Positions 1 through 27,946 of a DNA stretch of 64,000 nucleotides are shown here, piece after piece. Each line of letters begins with the position of its first letter. Position 1 is the stretch's first letter. Source of the DNA: Nannobrachium achirus (taxonomy: Eukaryota; Chordata; Actinopteri; Myctophiformes; Myctophidae); NCBI GenBank assembly GCA_963921795.1, contig OY997653.1:1035501-1099500 (forward strand), written 5' to 3'. Under the pieces are notes generated by a model. The model searched no databases, was not told the DNA's origin, and saw only the letters and a list, made by a program, of their open reading frames with translations. The position numbers were made by a program, and so were the translations under genes.

Positions 1-454
1 AGAGCGACATGTTGTGTGAGCATCTTGTGAGCATGAGAGAGTTTGAACTTGAACGATGTAGGCCTAGTGCGCTACATCGTGAAAAAAGTATCAAGAGTAG
101 ACCTAGGCCTATAAAAGCCTTTTAAAATGTTATATCTTGCTCAAATTAATCATTACATCATTGCGCGAAACTAGGTCAGATCAATAATTTGCGCATCAGT
201 TCCAGCTGGTGGTCGCTGCAACAGCTGACTGGAGTAAAACAAATTTTCAAAAAGTTTGTCTGCATGACTAGGTATTAAGTCATATTGCATCTGAAAGGGG
301 CAGTGGTTCTCAAACTATAATATAGTTTGAGACCCAACGTGGGATCGCGGAAGGTCCCATGGGCTTTGCCGACCAATATAAATAAATAATGAATATATTG
401 TTGTAACCAACAGCGTGAAGCGAAGGACGCGTCCTCTCCCTTTCCACACACACA

Positions 455-520
<66 letters not shown>

Positions 521-2269
521 TCATTCATTTTGATACAAAAAAATAGAAAACGAAGAGGGAAAACACGATCTGATCATAGCTGGTGCATCAAACAGTGGTC
601 CTTGAGGGTGTTCCAGGTGGTCCCCAGCTTAATGATGGAGATGGTAACCAAATGGACCCTGAATCTTCTTGAGAGCGTAAAATGAAACCGCCGTATGGCT
701 CCATTTGGTTTCATAATCATTCATGCGCGAACGGTAGACTACTACTTCATTGGAGAGACGACATGGAATCACCTGCCAGCCAAGTGAGCCAACGTGAGCA
801 GCCTTACATTGCTGAGCGTTTCCTAAAACTGTCCATTAACTTAAATCCACAATGCAAGGCTACAGTATATGAATACAATGATGGGGATGTTCATCCCATC
901 CATCCATACTTCCATACATGGTGCGTGCATTGAGTTGATGTATTCTCAAACAGCCGGTCTGTTCTCTGTGACTGTTCCACGCCAAATCATTTTCCTCATT
1001 ATGGAGCCGTGGTATTAAAAAGGTTTGAGAACCCCTGGACTAGAGTATAGTTGGCTGTCAAAGCATGCAGTGATCCTTTCTGAGTTTGTTTTTTGAGTTT
1101 GAACTTGTAGTGCGCTACATCGTGATTACATAATACAATTAATTAAAAGGGGAAGAAACACGCAAATTAACCCGGGATATATTATTGTGATTTCTCCTCC
1201 TATAGCTCTCTCCCTCTCCTCCGTTTGAGCTTGCAGATCGGCTATTTTTCATGCTGAAACTTGTTGAAGGATGAGTCAGTGTGATGCCGGCAGCGAATCA
1301 CTGCAGTCAGATAGACCTATTAGTCTGTTATATTATTTAATAAACTGTTACTGTCCAACTTTATAAATGACGTTCCAACCTCGAGTTTCACCTCGCTATA
1401 AAAAAAAGTTATGACTTAACTTCAGCCGATTGGCGCCGCGGGACTGAATGAATACAAGGCTCACAAAAACAGGTATAGTAGTAAAAATAACAATAATAAT
1501 AATCCACCCCCTATGTGAATGGGGCCAACGATATGAACCATATGGAATAAGGCGAACATCAACTGTCAAACCAAACCTTGCCGTTGTGACGCCGTAAAAG
1601 ATGATTTGACATCCAACTCCAAGCCAAATATAGCCTAATATTACTATTAGCCTATCTTATATAAATATAATAAAGATATTATATATCCCCACGTGTTGTT
1701 GTGGGGAAAGGCTTTTTGTGTGGTGATAGAAAGAAAAAAGAACGCTAGGCCTATAACGTTTTTGAACAAGTGATTAGGCTAAAACATTTTAGGGGGAAAA
1801 GTAAAGTAAAAAGTAAGTAAAAATAATAATAACAATAATAATCTGACCCCAGTGTCCACTCCTAAAAGGCAGAGGAGGAGAAACTGGCTTGGATAGGTTA
1901 TAATCTGGAGTAATCCCGGGGATTCATTCAGACGACAATAATTGTAAAGGATTTCTAGCCGATGGCCCGAGAATATCAAGCTTAATAGATATTGTCGGGA
2001 GCCCTCCCGAGGTCATAAAAAAGTCCATTAACATAATCCAATCGTGTCGGGGTGCCGTTCAAACCCAAGACCAAGTCCGGGGCCGACAGAACGATTTTCC
2101 CGGGGGGGTCATAAAATTCAGCCCGAGTAAAATTCGGCTACGGGATCGAGGGATCTGCCCAGTGTGCATGGGCCTTAACAGACATCAAGGAGTGTAAATC
2201 CCTGGCCTCCTTCAAAACCGCTCTGAAAGCCACTTACAGGCGGCTGCACTCCAAACTGGTAAAATAAAA
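1..2269. other. Repeat-derived intergenic DNA
   Basis: hAT-like pieces, half palindromes (near 40-85, 1090-1130 and 1217) and a LINE-like tail at about 2165-2255. I see no exon of the minus-strand CRISP-family gene here. Confidence 0.5.
445..518. repeat. (CA)n microsatellite
   Basis: CA array with one AAA interruption, inside a hAT-like repeat (CAGTGGTTCTCAAACT at about 301 to GAGAACCCCTG at about 1037). Confidence 0.9.
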
Positions 2270-2700
2270 CATAGTACTGTGTTTTATTGGTCTGTCATTC
2301 AATGTTATATGAGTTAAATATCTATCATAGTACTGTGTTCTATCTGTCTGTCATTCAATGTTGTATGAGTTAAATATCTATCATAGTACTGTGTTGTATT
2401 GGTCTGTCATTCAATGTTATATGAGTTAAATATCTATCATAGTACTGTGTTCTATCTGTCTGTCATTCAATGTTATATGAGTTAAATATCTATCATAGTA
2501 TTGTGTTCTATCTGTCTGTCATTCAATGTTATATGAGTTAAATATCTATCATAGTATTGTGTTCTATCTGTCTGTCATTCAATGTTATATGAGTTAAATA
2601 TCTATCATAGTACCGTGTTCTATCTATTTGTCATGCAATGTTATGAGTTAAATATCATAGTGTGTTCTATCGGTCTGTCATTCAATGTTTTATGAGTAAA
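2270..2700. repeat. 56-bp tandem repeat
   Basis: CATAGTACTGTGTTCTATCT... units start at 2270, 2326, 2382, 2438, 2494, 2550 and 2606; about 7.5 copies, the last degenerate. The array follows a LINE-like tail. Confidence 0.85.
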
Positions 2701-3220
2701 AAAAGGACCCCAATTGAAGCCGAAACCTTTCTTCAGGTGTTTATCCTTTTAGTTGACCTTGTACCAGTGATGAGTACCTATGCATAATTATAATAGTCAA
2801 TCATCAATCAATCAATCAATCAATCAAAAAATAATAAATCAATAAATCAATCAATCATAACTCATGACATGTTTTTATGGCTATGCCTCTCACAAACCAA
2901 TTTTTTCAAACTTTTTTTTGTAAAAAAAATATCCCTCTGCACTTATTATTTACAAATTACAATTTACAATGTAAAGTTATTTACAATGTCATAAATTCAT
3001 TGCATGGCCATATTTATCTAAAATTCTTGTTTTTTTCCCCCTATGGCTTATTGCACATAATGCATTTAGCATTCCATTTCACATAATGTTATGTATTGCA
3101 TTGCTCGCCCTTCACATTGCTGCTTGCAGCTATATCCATTTTTATGAATGTATAATTGTTCATTAATAGTAAATGGAGGTAAAGGTTTGCTCCTGATTGT
3201 TGTACTGTGTATTTTCTTAC

Positions 3221-3296
3221 CCTCAGCTGCTGGTGTTGCTCCAGTTCCAGCCAGGAGAACAAAGAGCACCGTGAGAGCAATGTACGCCTTCATCCT
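3221..3296 (-). CDS. Signal-peptide exon of a minus-strand CRISP-family gene (rest not found)
   Basis: Reading down from 3293, the exon encodes MKAYIALTVLFVLLAGTGA and on to phase 1 after 24 codons. It has the same length (73 coding nt) and phase as the other signal exons, with acceptor CCACAG above and donor GTAAGA at 3220-3215. A matching noncoding first exon lies at about 4314-4375 (donor GTAGGT), with a TATA-like GATATATC near 4391-4400. No CAP, kringle or ShK exon appears on the minus strand in 1-3220, which is repeat DNA. The gene either continues beyond the left edge or is a stranded 5' fragment. Confidence 0.7.
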
Positions 3297-3831
3297 CTGT
3301 GGAAACCATAAGAAATCATCTTGTTTAATAGGCCTAGGATTATTGACTGCTTTAACTGTTGAAAAATAGCAGATATACAAGCTCACAGCGTGGAGTGCCG
3401 CGTTGCGAACTTGTAGATCTGCTATTTTTGAAAATTAGATTTTTGACCCGATTCTATAAGTGTCTTTTGAATCCTTCTAAGGTTTTTTGAAAAACCTTTG
3501 TTTCTATGTCAGCAATCTGGCCAGCCATCGTCAAAGAAAAGGTCCTTTTCACTTAACTGGAGCTCAGTTAGTCTGTTCTTGAGAGACTACTATGTCAGTG
3601 GTTCTCAATCTTTTTTAAGGGGAAAGATCCCCACAATGATGTGTATTTGGCCACAGAACAAAATATTTAGTTCCAGGGACCACCCAGAAGCAAAATTTTA
3701 GTTACAAACGTTCGCTTTAAAAATACATATATTCAAAGATTTGCTCACATTTTCACTACTTTTTCAAAAATAGCAGATCTACAAGCTTGCAGCGCGGCTA
3801 AATGTGTTAAAGTCTGGGCGGACACATAGAT

Positions 3832-3958
3832 GGACGGACGGACGGACGGACGGACGGACGGACGGACGGACGGACGGACGGACGAGTTAAAGTCTGGGCG
3901 GACACATAGATGGACGGACGGACGGACGGACGGACGGACGGACGGACGACGGATAGAG

Positions 3959-3992
<34 letters not shown>
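3832..3992. repeat. (GACG)n and (GA)n arrays
   Basis: GACG runs at 3832-3883 and 3911-3951, duplicated with their 30-bp lead-in (TAAAGTCTGGGCGGACACAT), then GA 3960-3992. Intron 1 of the minus-strand CRISP-family gene. Confidence 0.9.
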
Positions 3993-3995
<3 letters not shown>

Positions 3996-4390
3996 GCTAC
4001 TGTATGTCTGTGCACTTTTATGAATATTTGATGCTGATGACAATTGTAACAACAACAACAACAACAGTCATTATTCCATCTAATACAACAGTGAGATATA
4101 AAACAGAAAATAAATATGAATGATATTATAGTGACAACAGAAATATAGCAAAACATTATCAAAAGAGTCAATCTAAAATCATATGATGAAAGAAAAGCTC
4201 AGAGTATCAAATGCACTCTGTTAAGATGCTTAACTGTGAAGTCAAATTGAATGGAAATGGAAACAGGAGATCCGCTGAAAGTAGTAGAAACTTGTGAGAG
4301 TTGATAAACCTACCGTCAGTGGTTTGAAGTGTGTCCTTTCAGATAAAAGAACTGCTGATGTTGAATGTTGGTTAGTCTCATCCATTGGTC

Positions 4391-4400
4391 ATAGATATAT
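4391..4400 (-). promoter_or_regulatory. TATA-like element of the minus-strand CRISP-family gene
   Basis: On the minus strand GGATATATCTATGACC lies about 25-40 bp before the conserved noncoding exon (about 4375 down to 4314) and aligns with GGATATAAATGACC of the complete CRISP gene. Confidence 0.5.
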
Positions 4401-4411
4401 CCTCAAATAAG

Positions 4412-4500
<89 letters not shown>
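4412..4500. repeat. (GT)n microsatellite
   Basis: 44 GT units between the TATA-like region and the upstream family promoter block of the minus-strand gene. Confidence 0.9.
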
Positions 4501-4503
<3 letters not shown>

Positions 4504-4966
4504 TGCGTGTGTGCGTCTCACAGTGTGTTTTCATAGATAAACACCCAGGGCCTGTGTGTATTTACACATCACCTCATATTGTGCCAAGGTCTTCATGTTG
4601 CAGCATAATCAACGTCAGTTTGTTTTATTCTTCAAACACGTCTATAATAATTAATTGTCACACAAATAATTGCTTTTAGGCAATTATGTAATCATTTCGA
4701 CAGGCCCAGGTCACCAGCTGAGTCAGGTGACCAACTGCTGTAGCTGCTCCATTGTAATGAATTGGATGTTGGTAGACTTATTTGCAGAGAAAGGTGTTGA
4801 AATACCAGCTGTGTGCTATGTTCACTGTTTACATTTAGTACTTCTTCCAAGGAATTTACTCCCAGCTGACCGTATGAATATATTTATATTTATTAGTGTT
4901 GTTGCCCTAGCAAGGCAACCAGAATAAAGTAATTGTCTTAGGACTTTATTTCCATAGTGCGTAGAG

Positions 4967-5321
4967 CATACATGGGCAACTGGCGGCCCGGGGGCGACAT
5001 GCGGCCCCCACCTTCGCTTAATGCGGCCCGCAGGTTAATACCGGAATACTGATATATTATTGATTTCAGCTGTTACAATTCCTAACATGACCTGGTTTAA
5101 TTCCGTTAGACTATATTAGTAGCTTAATGACTAGTATAGTAGTATTTTTTTTTTACGTCCAATGTATTTGTATTTAAGTTCATAAAGTTAACATGAATAA
5201 TATAACTAAAGATACTAGAAAGACAAAGTAGGACGTAGCAATATGCAATGTAGCCCTCTGGAGTGAAGGTGGAAATATGGTGGCCCTCGCCCCTTGCCAT
5301 CATCAAAGTTGCCCACCCCTG
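4967..5321 (-). mobile_element. hAT family B copy, TSD GCGTAGAG
   Basis: CATACATGGGCAACTGG to AAGTTGCCCACCCCTG with GCGTAGAG on both sides (4959-4966, 5322-5329). The ends carry the GGCGGCCCGGGGGC box of this family. Confidence 0.8.
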
Positions 5322-5329
5322 GCGTAGAG

Positions 5330-6934
5330 CATGACACATAGTCAGTGACGTCATTACGTGCGCGTCACGCGTCTCTGACGCATTCACATTGCCTAGAGAC
5401 GCATTCACGTCAGTGTCCTTGGGTCCCACGGACGCATTGCCTCCATTGGAGTCCACGTTAAAATAATTTACCACGTCGCGAAAAAAAAATATTTTAAAAA
5501 GTCCACAGTTCATGGGTGAAGGCATGCTACTTTACCCTACGTTAACACAAATGAAATCCGCGTAGAAAGTCTTAAAACAGACGATAAAACTAACGACAGT
5601 CTGTGTTTTGAATCCACAACGCCATTTTGTGCACCACTGAATGGTCACAGAATTCAATGGGTGCCTGAGTTTTAGCGTAGCACCGGGCCGCTCTCTGACC
5701 ATAGTGGCACAGCGTGTTAGGTGATACATCAAAAAGGGTTCCCCACAGGACGTGTATGGCAGGGCTTGGCGCAGAAACGTGACGTCACACTGCAGCTCAA
5801 TGCTCACTGCTCAGACAGGGACCCGCCTCCTTTCCCCTCCATTCAATAACAGCTGGATATACAGTATTTATAGATGTGGTGGTGGACATTGGACAACGTG
5901 TTAGAAGCCACACAGGTCTTCATTGCGTCTTTACAACAATAGCGACGATTAACGTTGTGATGAACATGGTCAAATAACCTTTATTGGCTCAACTACAACA
6001 CGGAGGAAGCAAGCTAGCCTAGCATGTATGCTATCTGAGACAGTATGTATGTAGCCTAGGCTGCCTAACTGTTTGATTGATTATAGTGTTTTCGTGGCGG
6101 CGCCGTCCCTTTGGTGGTCCGCCGGGGCAGCGGACTACCGCGGCCGCCTGTGCCTTGCCCTCCCGCATCCATAGAGGGGCGGCACGTCCCTCTAGGATCA
6201 ACCGTTCAAAACAAAAGTAGCCGATCTACAAGCAACCCAATCCACTGTTTTTGACCCAGTCCACTGGTTTTCGTACAGCAGAGCAAACACAAGCACGCCA
6301 GAGAGCATTTCCCCCATTCCATAGAAGCAGTAACAGTACAAACAGGAGACATCATCTCACTGAGAAGATCCATATATTATCGATGTATATAAAATAACAG
6401 GTGGCTGTTCATTATGAAGACTCGGTAAAAGCTTCTATCTGCGCCCCCAAGTGGTCAACATCCGATATTACCGGTTCGGTATAAAAGTCAAAACACATGA
6501 CTATTTGGAAGTATTAAAATTGTAAGATTTGGAATTGTGTTTCATTTCTTTCAGACACATTTCTACGTAACATGAACATAACCATATAATAACCAGTTCA
6601 AGTTAAATGCTGCACTTTGTCAAAAATGACATGCCGCGTAGAATTTTTGTGGGACCCATAAAATATCCCTGGGACTCATCCGAAAGACCCTTCGTGGGTC
6701 CCGGGGACTCATTACATTAACTAGACCAGGTCAACCTGGTTGTGCCAGACCCCCTGTCTGTCATCATCATTTATGACATCATGCCTTTTGTAGGCATGTC
6801 ATCATCATGTCATCATCATATATACCCTTTATATAGAAAACCAGGACAGACAGACAGACCGACATTTGCTTATGTAGGCCTACCCATTTCATGGGTCTGG
6901 CAAAAACCTATTAACATCACTGCATAGTGCGTGT
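5330..6934. other. Intergenic DNA, no gene recognised
   Basis: Contains GC-rich GACGCATTC-type short repeats (5340-5460), a half palindrome at 6210 and a GACCCATNNAAA repeat edge near 6650-6720. Minus-strand ORFs at 5532-5807 have no family features. Confidence 0.4.
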
Positions 6935-6942
6935 CGCGCAGT

Positions 6943-7954
6943 CAGGGGCGTAGGGAGCGGTAGGCGAACGAGGCGACCGCCTACCAACTGAGAAATGATC
7001 TGGCAAAAACATTAAGGCCTGACTGGGCAGTAGGCCTACAGTGTGGAGAGGACCATAGGCCTATAGAATGTCGCTCAACCAGTTCCATTCATTGTCTAGT
7101 AGGCGGCCTGGCCATTGAGAAAGTGTTACCCTTTTAGAGATGTAAATTTGGGCTGCCGGGCTATTTAACTCAAGTCGCAACAACAGAGACAATAACACAC
7201 TGAACAAAGTCCATTCTGCTTTCCTCCTACCTGTAGGATATCCTCTGTTCCAAATGAATAAAGTCCTTAATGTAGTAGGTAACAGCTTCCAAACACAATA
7301 CGTGATCATTGTGTTGTTTAAATCCAGCACTGCTGGATTAAGAATTGATGTCTTGTTGTCTCTCCAGCTGTAGCATATTACAACTCGTTAAGCAAGCATC
7401 TTCCATAAATGTAAGGCCCATTCCCACTGGGCCAGATAACAGATAAAAAATATATCTATAATATCTACCACAGATAAAAGTACCTGTGGCAAATATCTGT
7501 GCATGGTAGATATTTTTTTTTAATCTGTATCTACCATCCACTTTGAATGGAAAAATATCTAAAGAAAGAGATTTTTTTTATCTGTTATCTAGCCCAGTGG
7601 GAATGGGCCTTAAATAAAAAATAAAATGTATTTCATTAAAGGAGTAGTTCACTCTCAAAATTATCGATATTTTCAAGCTCAAGCCCCGCCGCATGTTGTT
7701 GTGAGCCATGTATTTAAGGGACACATTATGTTTACTTTGAACTAATTTAGCTAGTGTTGTAATCACAAGTTGAAATAGGCCTATGTCACTATTTGGGAGC
7801 AATGTTCGCCTTGTTTGTAATGCTCCATACTGTGCTTTTTGAAAATAACTAGCCCTTACACTGAATATACTGGAATAGTGTTTTAATTATAACGTTAGAC
7901 GTGGGGGGGGCTGGCATTTCGCCTACCAAAATTTAATTCCTGGCTACGCCCCTG
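6943..7954. mobile_element. hAT-type non-autonomous element with TSD CGCGCAGT
   Basis: Terminal inverted repeats CAGGGGCGTAGG / CCTGGCTACGCCCCTG flanked by CGCGCAGT (6935-6942 and 7955-7962). It holds a nested palindromic MITE (7411-7611). The interior ORFs show no transposase. Confidence 0.8.
7411..7611. mobile_element. Palindromic MITE (AAGGCCCATTCCCACTGGG)
   Basis: The ends are inverted copies of about 30 bp (GGCCCATTCCCACTGGGCCAGATAACAG... and ...CTGTTATCTAGCCCAGTGGGAATGGGCC) with AT-rich ATATCT repeats inside; inserted at TAA/TTA in the hAT element above. Confidence 0.75.
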
Positions 7955-9172
7955 CGCGCAGTGTCACGCACTTGGGCCGTATGTCAAATCAATCAGCTTC
8001 ATCAGGGGTGCAATTTGAGATACAGTACGTTATAGAGTTTAATTTATATAAATGTATGTGTGAATACATTTTCTCCTTTGACTTTAATTAAAAAATAAAA
8101 TCTTTCCCCCAAAATTGAGATGACTGACATCATAGATCAGTGTTTCTCAACCTTTTTTCTGCATGGGAACACTTTTCATGTCCCAAGAATCCTTGGGCAC
8201 ACCAACATATCGTCACTGTCGGGAAGAACAGAGCACCGCAAGGCGTTGTGTGCTTGTAGATCTGCTGTTTTCACTAGTTCAAACCATTTTTTAAATGATA
8301 AATACAATACTGGCTTTCAAGCAGTTGCAAGGGGCACATTTGACCCTTCTCAGGGGCACACCAAAGGACATCTAAGATGTCTGACATAGACTGACACAAT
8401 ATGGCCATATATGGGCATTCCAAGAAATGGGCTTGATATTGATGACATCAGGGATCTATGGGCATGAAAGGGACAATGACTGACACAGAGATCTACATAT
8501 GGCCATTAATGTATTCGTGAATACATTTTCCCCATTGACTTGAATGAATGGGGAACATTCAAATGGTAAGACTAGCGTCACGGGAACCACACTTGCAATT
8601 TCCAATTGCGTCTTTCTAGTTTATTATTAATTTTACAACCCCTCCTCCACACACGCACGCACCCACGCAGGCCCAGTCCAGCACAGTTTGAAATCGTCAC
8701 TGTCGGGCAGAAACCTTGTATCTCCAAGTTTCAAATGTTTTTTTTTTTCATAAAGTAAAGCCCTGTTTCATCATACAAGACTGTCGCACAGGACTAATGA
8801 AAATAGCAGATCTACAAGCACACAACGCCTTGCGGTGTGACTCTTGCGAGGCTTTGTTAAGGGTAGATCAGGGGGGAGGATGAGTGGGGACCGTAAGGAA
8901 CGGGTTAGGACCTATTTAAAATGAACAAATCGCCATAATGGTAATCCCTGTTGTCATCAATATGACATCATAATACTGACATCAGGTAACTCTCAATTTA
9001 CCATATATGGGAGACCATTAGGCATCAGCATTATTGATTGGCTTAACTTTCCATGATGTTTGTGTCGCTGATTCTATATAGGTTTTTGCATGCACATTAG
9101 AATTGCATTCTTGTACAGAACCAGACTGAAATAATAATCATTTTTTTATCCACTGTGCTGCAGGAGTGTAAA

Positions 9173-10198
9173 ATGTTTCACTGGACCGCTCATCTCAACG
9201 TCAAACCAAATAGATCCTATGATCATCCGGCTGTTGTCGTGGACAACAAGCTGTACTCCTTTGGAGAGTACAGCGACATGAACGACAGAGTTCACGTCTT
9301 CAGTACAGTGTCTTTATGCTGGATGACCCCTGTGACAACAACTGCAAGAGGAGAACGTCACCTTGTGGTTCCCTCCAGGCGCTGGGGCCACACAGCTGTG
9401 TTGATAGAACATATCAGCTACATCTGGGGAGGACAGTGTGCTTCCACATTGAAGTGCTGCAACGCGCCTTATGCATTTGATATCGACACCCACACATGGT
9501 TCAAACCCTGGGTTTCCGGTACAGTTCCACAGGAGAGGTGCGACCACTCAGCCTGTGTCTTTGGGAAGGTCATGTACATCCATGGAGGAAGCAATGACCT
9601 GCTGATATACAATGACATCTACAGGTTGGACACCACCACAATGGTCTGGTCTTTAATTAACACCAGAGGCACTCCACCACCTGTTTCATCAGATCACTCT
9701 GCCACCATCATCGGGACAAAGATGTTTGTATCTGGGGGCATGGGGGACGAGGGGGACGAGGGGGTCTACAACAACATCAGAGTGTTTGACACAGAGACCA
9801 ACTGCTGGCTGAGCACACCTTCTGCACAGCTTCTTCCAGAAGGCCGCTTGGGTCATTCATCCTTTGCCCACAATGGAGAGCTGTACATATTTGGTGGCCA
9901 GCACCACGGCGAGGACTTGAATGATCTATGGAAATTCAATCCAGAAACCTTCCGCTGGAAGAAGGTTGAGCCCAAGGGAACAGGCCCGTGTTCAGGGATG
10001 TCTTGGATGTGCTGTTGCATGGTGGGATATCGTATCATCCTCATTGATGATGATCTGTACATCTTAGACCTGAGTCCTGGTCTCAAGATGTTGTGCAAGC
10101 TAGCAGTTATACAGTACAACCTGGAGCAGTCAGAACTTCCACATGACATCAGGTGGGAACTGGCAGCCATGACTAACCAACAGCAAGAGGAGAAATAA
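9173..10198 (+). CDS. KLHDC3-like kelch-repeat protein, intronless
   Basis: A single open frame encodes 341 residues; the first ATG is at 9173, since the upstream in-frame codons are GTG and CTG. It resembles KLHDC3, a kelch substrate receptor of cullin-2 ubiquitin ligases that recognises C-terminal degrons (382 residues in human). Kelch double-glycine strands are seen as YIWGG, YIHGG, FVSGG and YIFGG. The first (SFGEY) and last (RIILIDDD) blades have lost the GG. The C-terminus keeps a BC-box-like GLKMLCKLAV and a Cul2-box-like LPHDIRWEL, then MTNQQQEEK. Vertebrate KLHDC3 has many introns, so this is a retrocopy or a descendant of one. A splice-acceptor-like TGCTGCAG ends 9 nt before the ATG, so a 5' UTR exon may exist. 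The loss of two blades questions its ligand binding. Confidence 0.85.
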   Translation: MFHWTAHLNVKPNRSYDHPAVVVDNKLYSFGEYSDMNDRVHVFSTVSLCWMTPVTTTARGERHLVVPSRRWGHTAVLIEHISYIWGGQCASTLKCCNAPYAFDIDTHTWFKPWVSGTVPQERCDHSACVFGKVMYIHGGSNDLLIYNDIYRLDTTTMVWSLINTRGTPPPVSSDHSATIIGTKMFVSGGMGDEGDEGVYNNIRVFDTETNCWLSTPSAQLLPEGRLGHSSFAHNGELYIFGGQHHGEDLNDLWKFNPETFRWKKVEPKGTGPCSGMSWMCCCMVGYRIILIDDDLYILDLSPGLKMLCKLAVIQYNLEQSELPHDIRWELAAMTNQQQEEK

Positions 10199-10304
10199 TA
10201 TCCAATACAAAACTATCTCCTGAATAGGCAAAACAAGAAGAAAGAAACAGCCCACTAATGAATATATTAAAAAAGCTAACAAAAAAGGGTTTTGTCTAAT
10301 AGGC

Positions 10305-10880
10305 CAGGGATTGCCAAACTTTTTTGTCTCAGGGCACCCCATAAATATTTTTTTTTAATCCGAGGCACCCCTACATTATAATTTTCACTCCCAGCACCTT
10401 ATATTTATAGCATATCATCGTTGTCGAGTGGAAACCTTGTGTCCAAAACCATTCGTTTTGTATTTATCATCTATAAAATGTACTAAACTAGTGAAAACAG
10501 CAGATCTACAAGCACACAATGCCTCGCGATGTGCTCGTAGATCGGCTGTTTTCACTAGTTGTGTGTGACGGCCTTGTATGATGAAGCAGGGCTTTGCTTT
10601 ACCAAAAGACGTACACATTTGAAACTTGGAGATATGAGGTTTCTGCCTGACAGTGACGATATTTTAGTGATTATGTTGCGAGGTAAACATTGACATAATG
10701 GCCATTTTGGTTAGAACTGACTGAAAATAACTTTGTACTTCAAGTTTAAAATTATACTAAATATTTTTTCAAGTGTCCAAATAAATTCCAAATATTATCA
10801 AATTATCTCGCGGCACCCCTGGACTGCTGTCACGGCACCCCAGGGTCCCCCCGTCACCCACTTTGAAAAAGAAAAACCTG
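10305..10880 (+). mobile_element. hAT family A copy 1, TSD TAATAGGC
   Basis: CAGGGATTGCCAAAC... end to ...AAAAACCTG, flanked by TAATAGGC on both sides. Carries an internal palindrome (10486-10560). Lies 107 bp after the kelch gene's stop. Confidence 0.85.
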
Positions 10881-11219
10881 TAATAGGCCAAGGGTGTGTA
10901 CTGTCACATCATAATGACAAAGACAAGAAAAAATAATTGCTGTAATAATTTTATAATTGTTATTTGTGTTCCAAAGACTATTTGCTTGTGTAATATGACA
11001 CAATGCCCTGAGCCAGGGTGGTGTTAAGTTTTATGCATCCAAAAGACAGGGCTGTCATCATGACATTTTACATTTACACATTTTGAATAGTTTATTTTTA
11101 TACTTGTACGGGGTTTACGGGGTTCATTGTTCAGAAAAGACTGAGAAACCCTGAGAAAGCTCTAGCAAATGAGATACAATGAGCTATATGTTCTTCTTAG
11201 AACTTTTTTTTCTCTCCAA

Positions 11220-11553
11220 ATAAGCCTCCCAATATGCACATTAATGTCAACAGAGTAGCAGTAGATTGTCACCTGACCTGGCCTGTCAAGTGTATTACAT
11301 AATGGCCATTATTTGAGTGACAATTAATCGTCAATTAAAATGTCACGACCAGGACAGAACTAGTTTAGACGTGTTTGAAGAATAAAACAAACTGACATTG
11401 ACAACAGTTCCTCTGGGCATTATTTGATTATGCTGCAAAATGATGTTGGCATTTTTTTAATGCTTTATTTGGCATTTTATGACGTTAAAGTACACACAGG
11501 CCCTGGGCGTTTATCTATGAAAAACAGACTGTGAGGAAACACACACGCACGCA

Positions 11554-11606
<53 letters not shown>

Positions 11607-11690
11607 CCCTATGGCAATAAGACCGACCAACATTCAACATCATCGGTTCTTTCATCTGAAAGAGGGTAGGATCTCCCGTTTCCATCTGCT
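11220..11690 (+). promoter_or_regulatory. Family promoter of the chimera, with TATA and exon-1 donor deleted
   Basis: Upstream blocks shared with the CRISP genes are present (AAGCCTCCCAATATGC, AACAAACTGACATTGAC, CCCTGGGCGTTTATC). Between CCCTATGGC and AATAAGACCG the TATA segment of the paralogues is missing. After TTTCATCTGAAAG the segment holding the rest of exon 1 and its donor is missing as well. The surviving GGGTAGG could act as a donor by chance. Confidence 0.55.
11540..11604. repeat. (CGCA)n/(CA)n array in the chimera promoter
   Basis: ACACACGCACG run then CA, just upstream of the deleted TATA position. Confidence 0.9.
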
Positions 11691-11997
11691 TAAATGTGAC
11701 TTTACAGTTAAATATCTTAACAGAGTATATTTGAAATTATGTATACTCTGAGCCTTTCTTTCATCATGTGATTTTAGATTTTCTTTATTTATATAATGTC
11801 TTGCTATACTTGTTGTCATTATTATACCTTTGATATTCACTTTCTGTATTGTCTCATTCTTGTTGTCAGCTGTAATAATATAATAATAATGCTTGTTGTT
11901 GTTCTTGTCATCAGCATCATTTATTCATAAAAATCTGCTCTGCGTACCTTTTTAACACCTAACCTAATCCTCACCCTGACCCCAATAGTGCCAGTAA

Positions 11998-11998
<1 letters not shown>

Positions 11999-12060
<62 letters not shown>
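11999..12060. repeat. (CA)n microsatellite
   Basis: 31 CA units, 92 bp before the acceptor of the chimera's signal exon. Confidence 0.9.
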
Positions 12061-12064
<4 letters not shown>

Positions 12065-12155
12065 CTATCCCACTCTTTCTCTCTTCCCCTCTCCGTCCGT
12101 TTGTCTGCCCGCCACACACTTTGAACATGATGTTTTCTCGTGGTTTTCACAGAGC

Positions 12156-27295
<15,140 letters not shown>

Positions 27296-27946
27296 CGCCT
27301 GGCCACGCCCACTCCTCATGCACGCATCACAAGAAACATGATTTAACCCATTTAGGCCTAGAATGCTTTAACCAGTGAAGATCTACAAGCTCGCAGCGCG
27401 GCACTCGGTGCCGCACTGTGAGCTTGTATATCTGCTATTTTTCACTTGTTAAAGCATTCAATAATTCTAGGCCTATTAATCCATGTGCAATGATATTCCT
27501 TATTATAGTTATCATCATGCTATCTGCTTCGCTGTGTCTCTGTCTATCTCTCTATGGCTATGCATGGCTATCATACTGTACGCATATACCACTGGTTCTC
27601 AAAATGGGGTCTGGGGACCCCCAGGGGTCCTTGAGGGGGTTCCAAGGGTTCCCCAGCAAAATGTGTTAATATTGCATCAAAATGTCTTTGACCACTTCGA
27701 CACCTTTTTATACTTCAACTAAAATATCTGAACTACAAGCTCAAAACACATCACAATGCGATGCATTTTGAGCTTGTAATTTGGCTATTAAAAATATATA
27801 TATAAATCATAATCCTTGAGTAAGTGCACATTCATTTTGGGGTTCTTGACATGAAAATGCTTTGAGAACCAATGGCATATACTGTAGTCAATGTAATCTA
27901 CTAATCTATCTATATCCAATGGAATTATTACGCTGTGCTTTTAGAA

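Noticed and set aside
9155..9172. Upstream start of the kelch gene at 9155
   Set aside because: The codon there is GTG; the first ATG is at 9173 and matches the KLHDC3 N-terminus.
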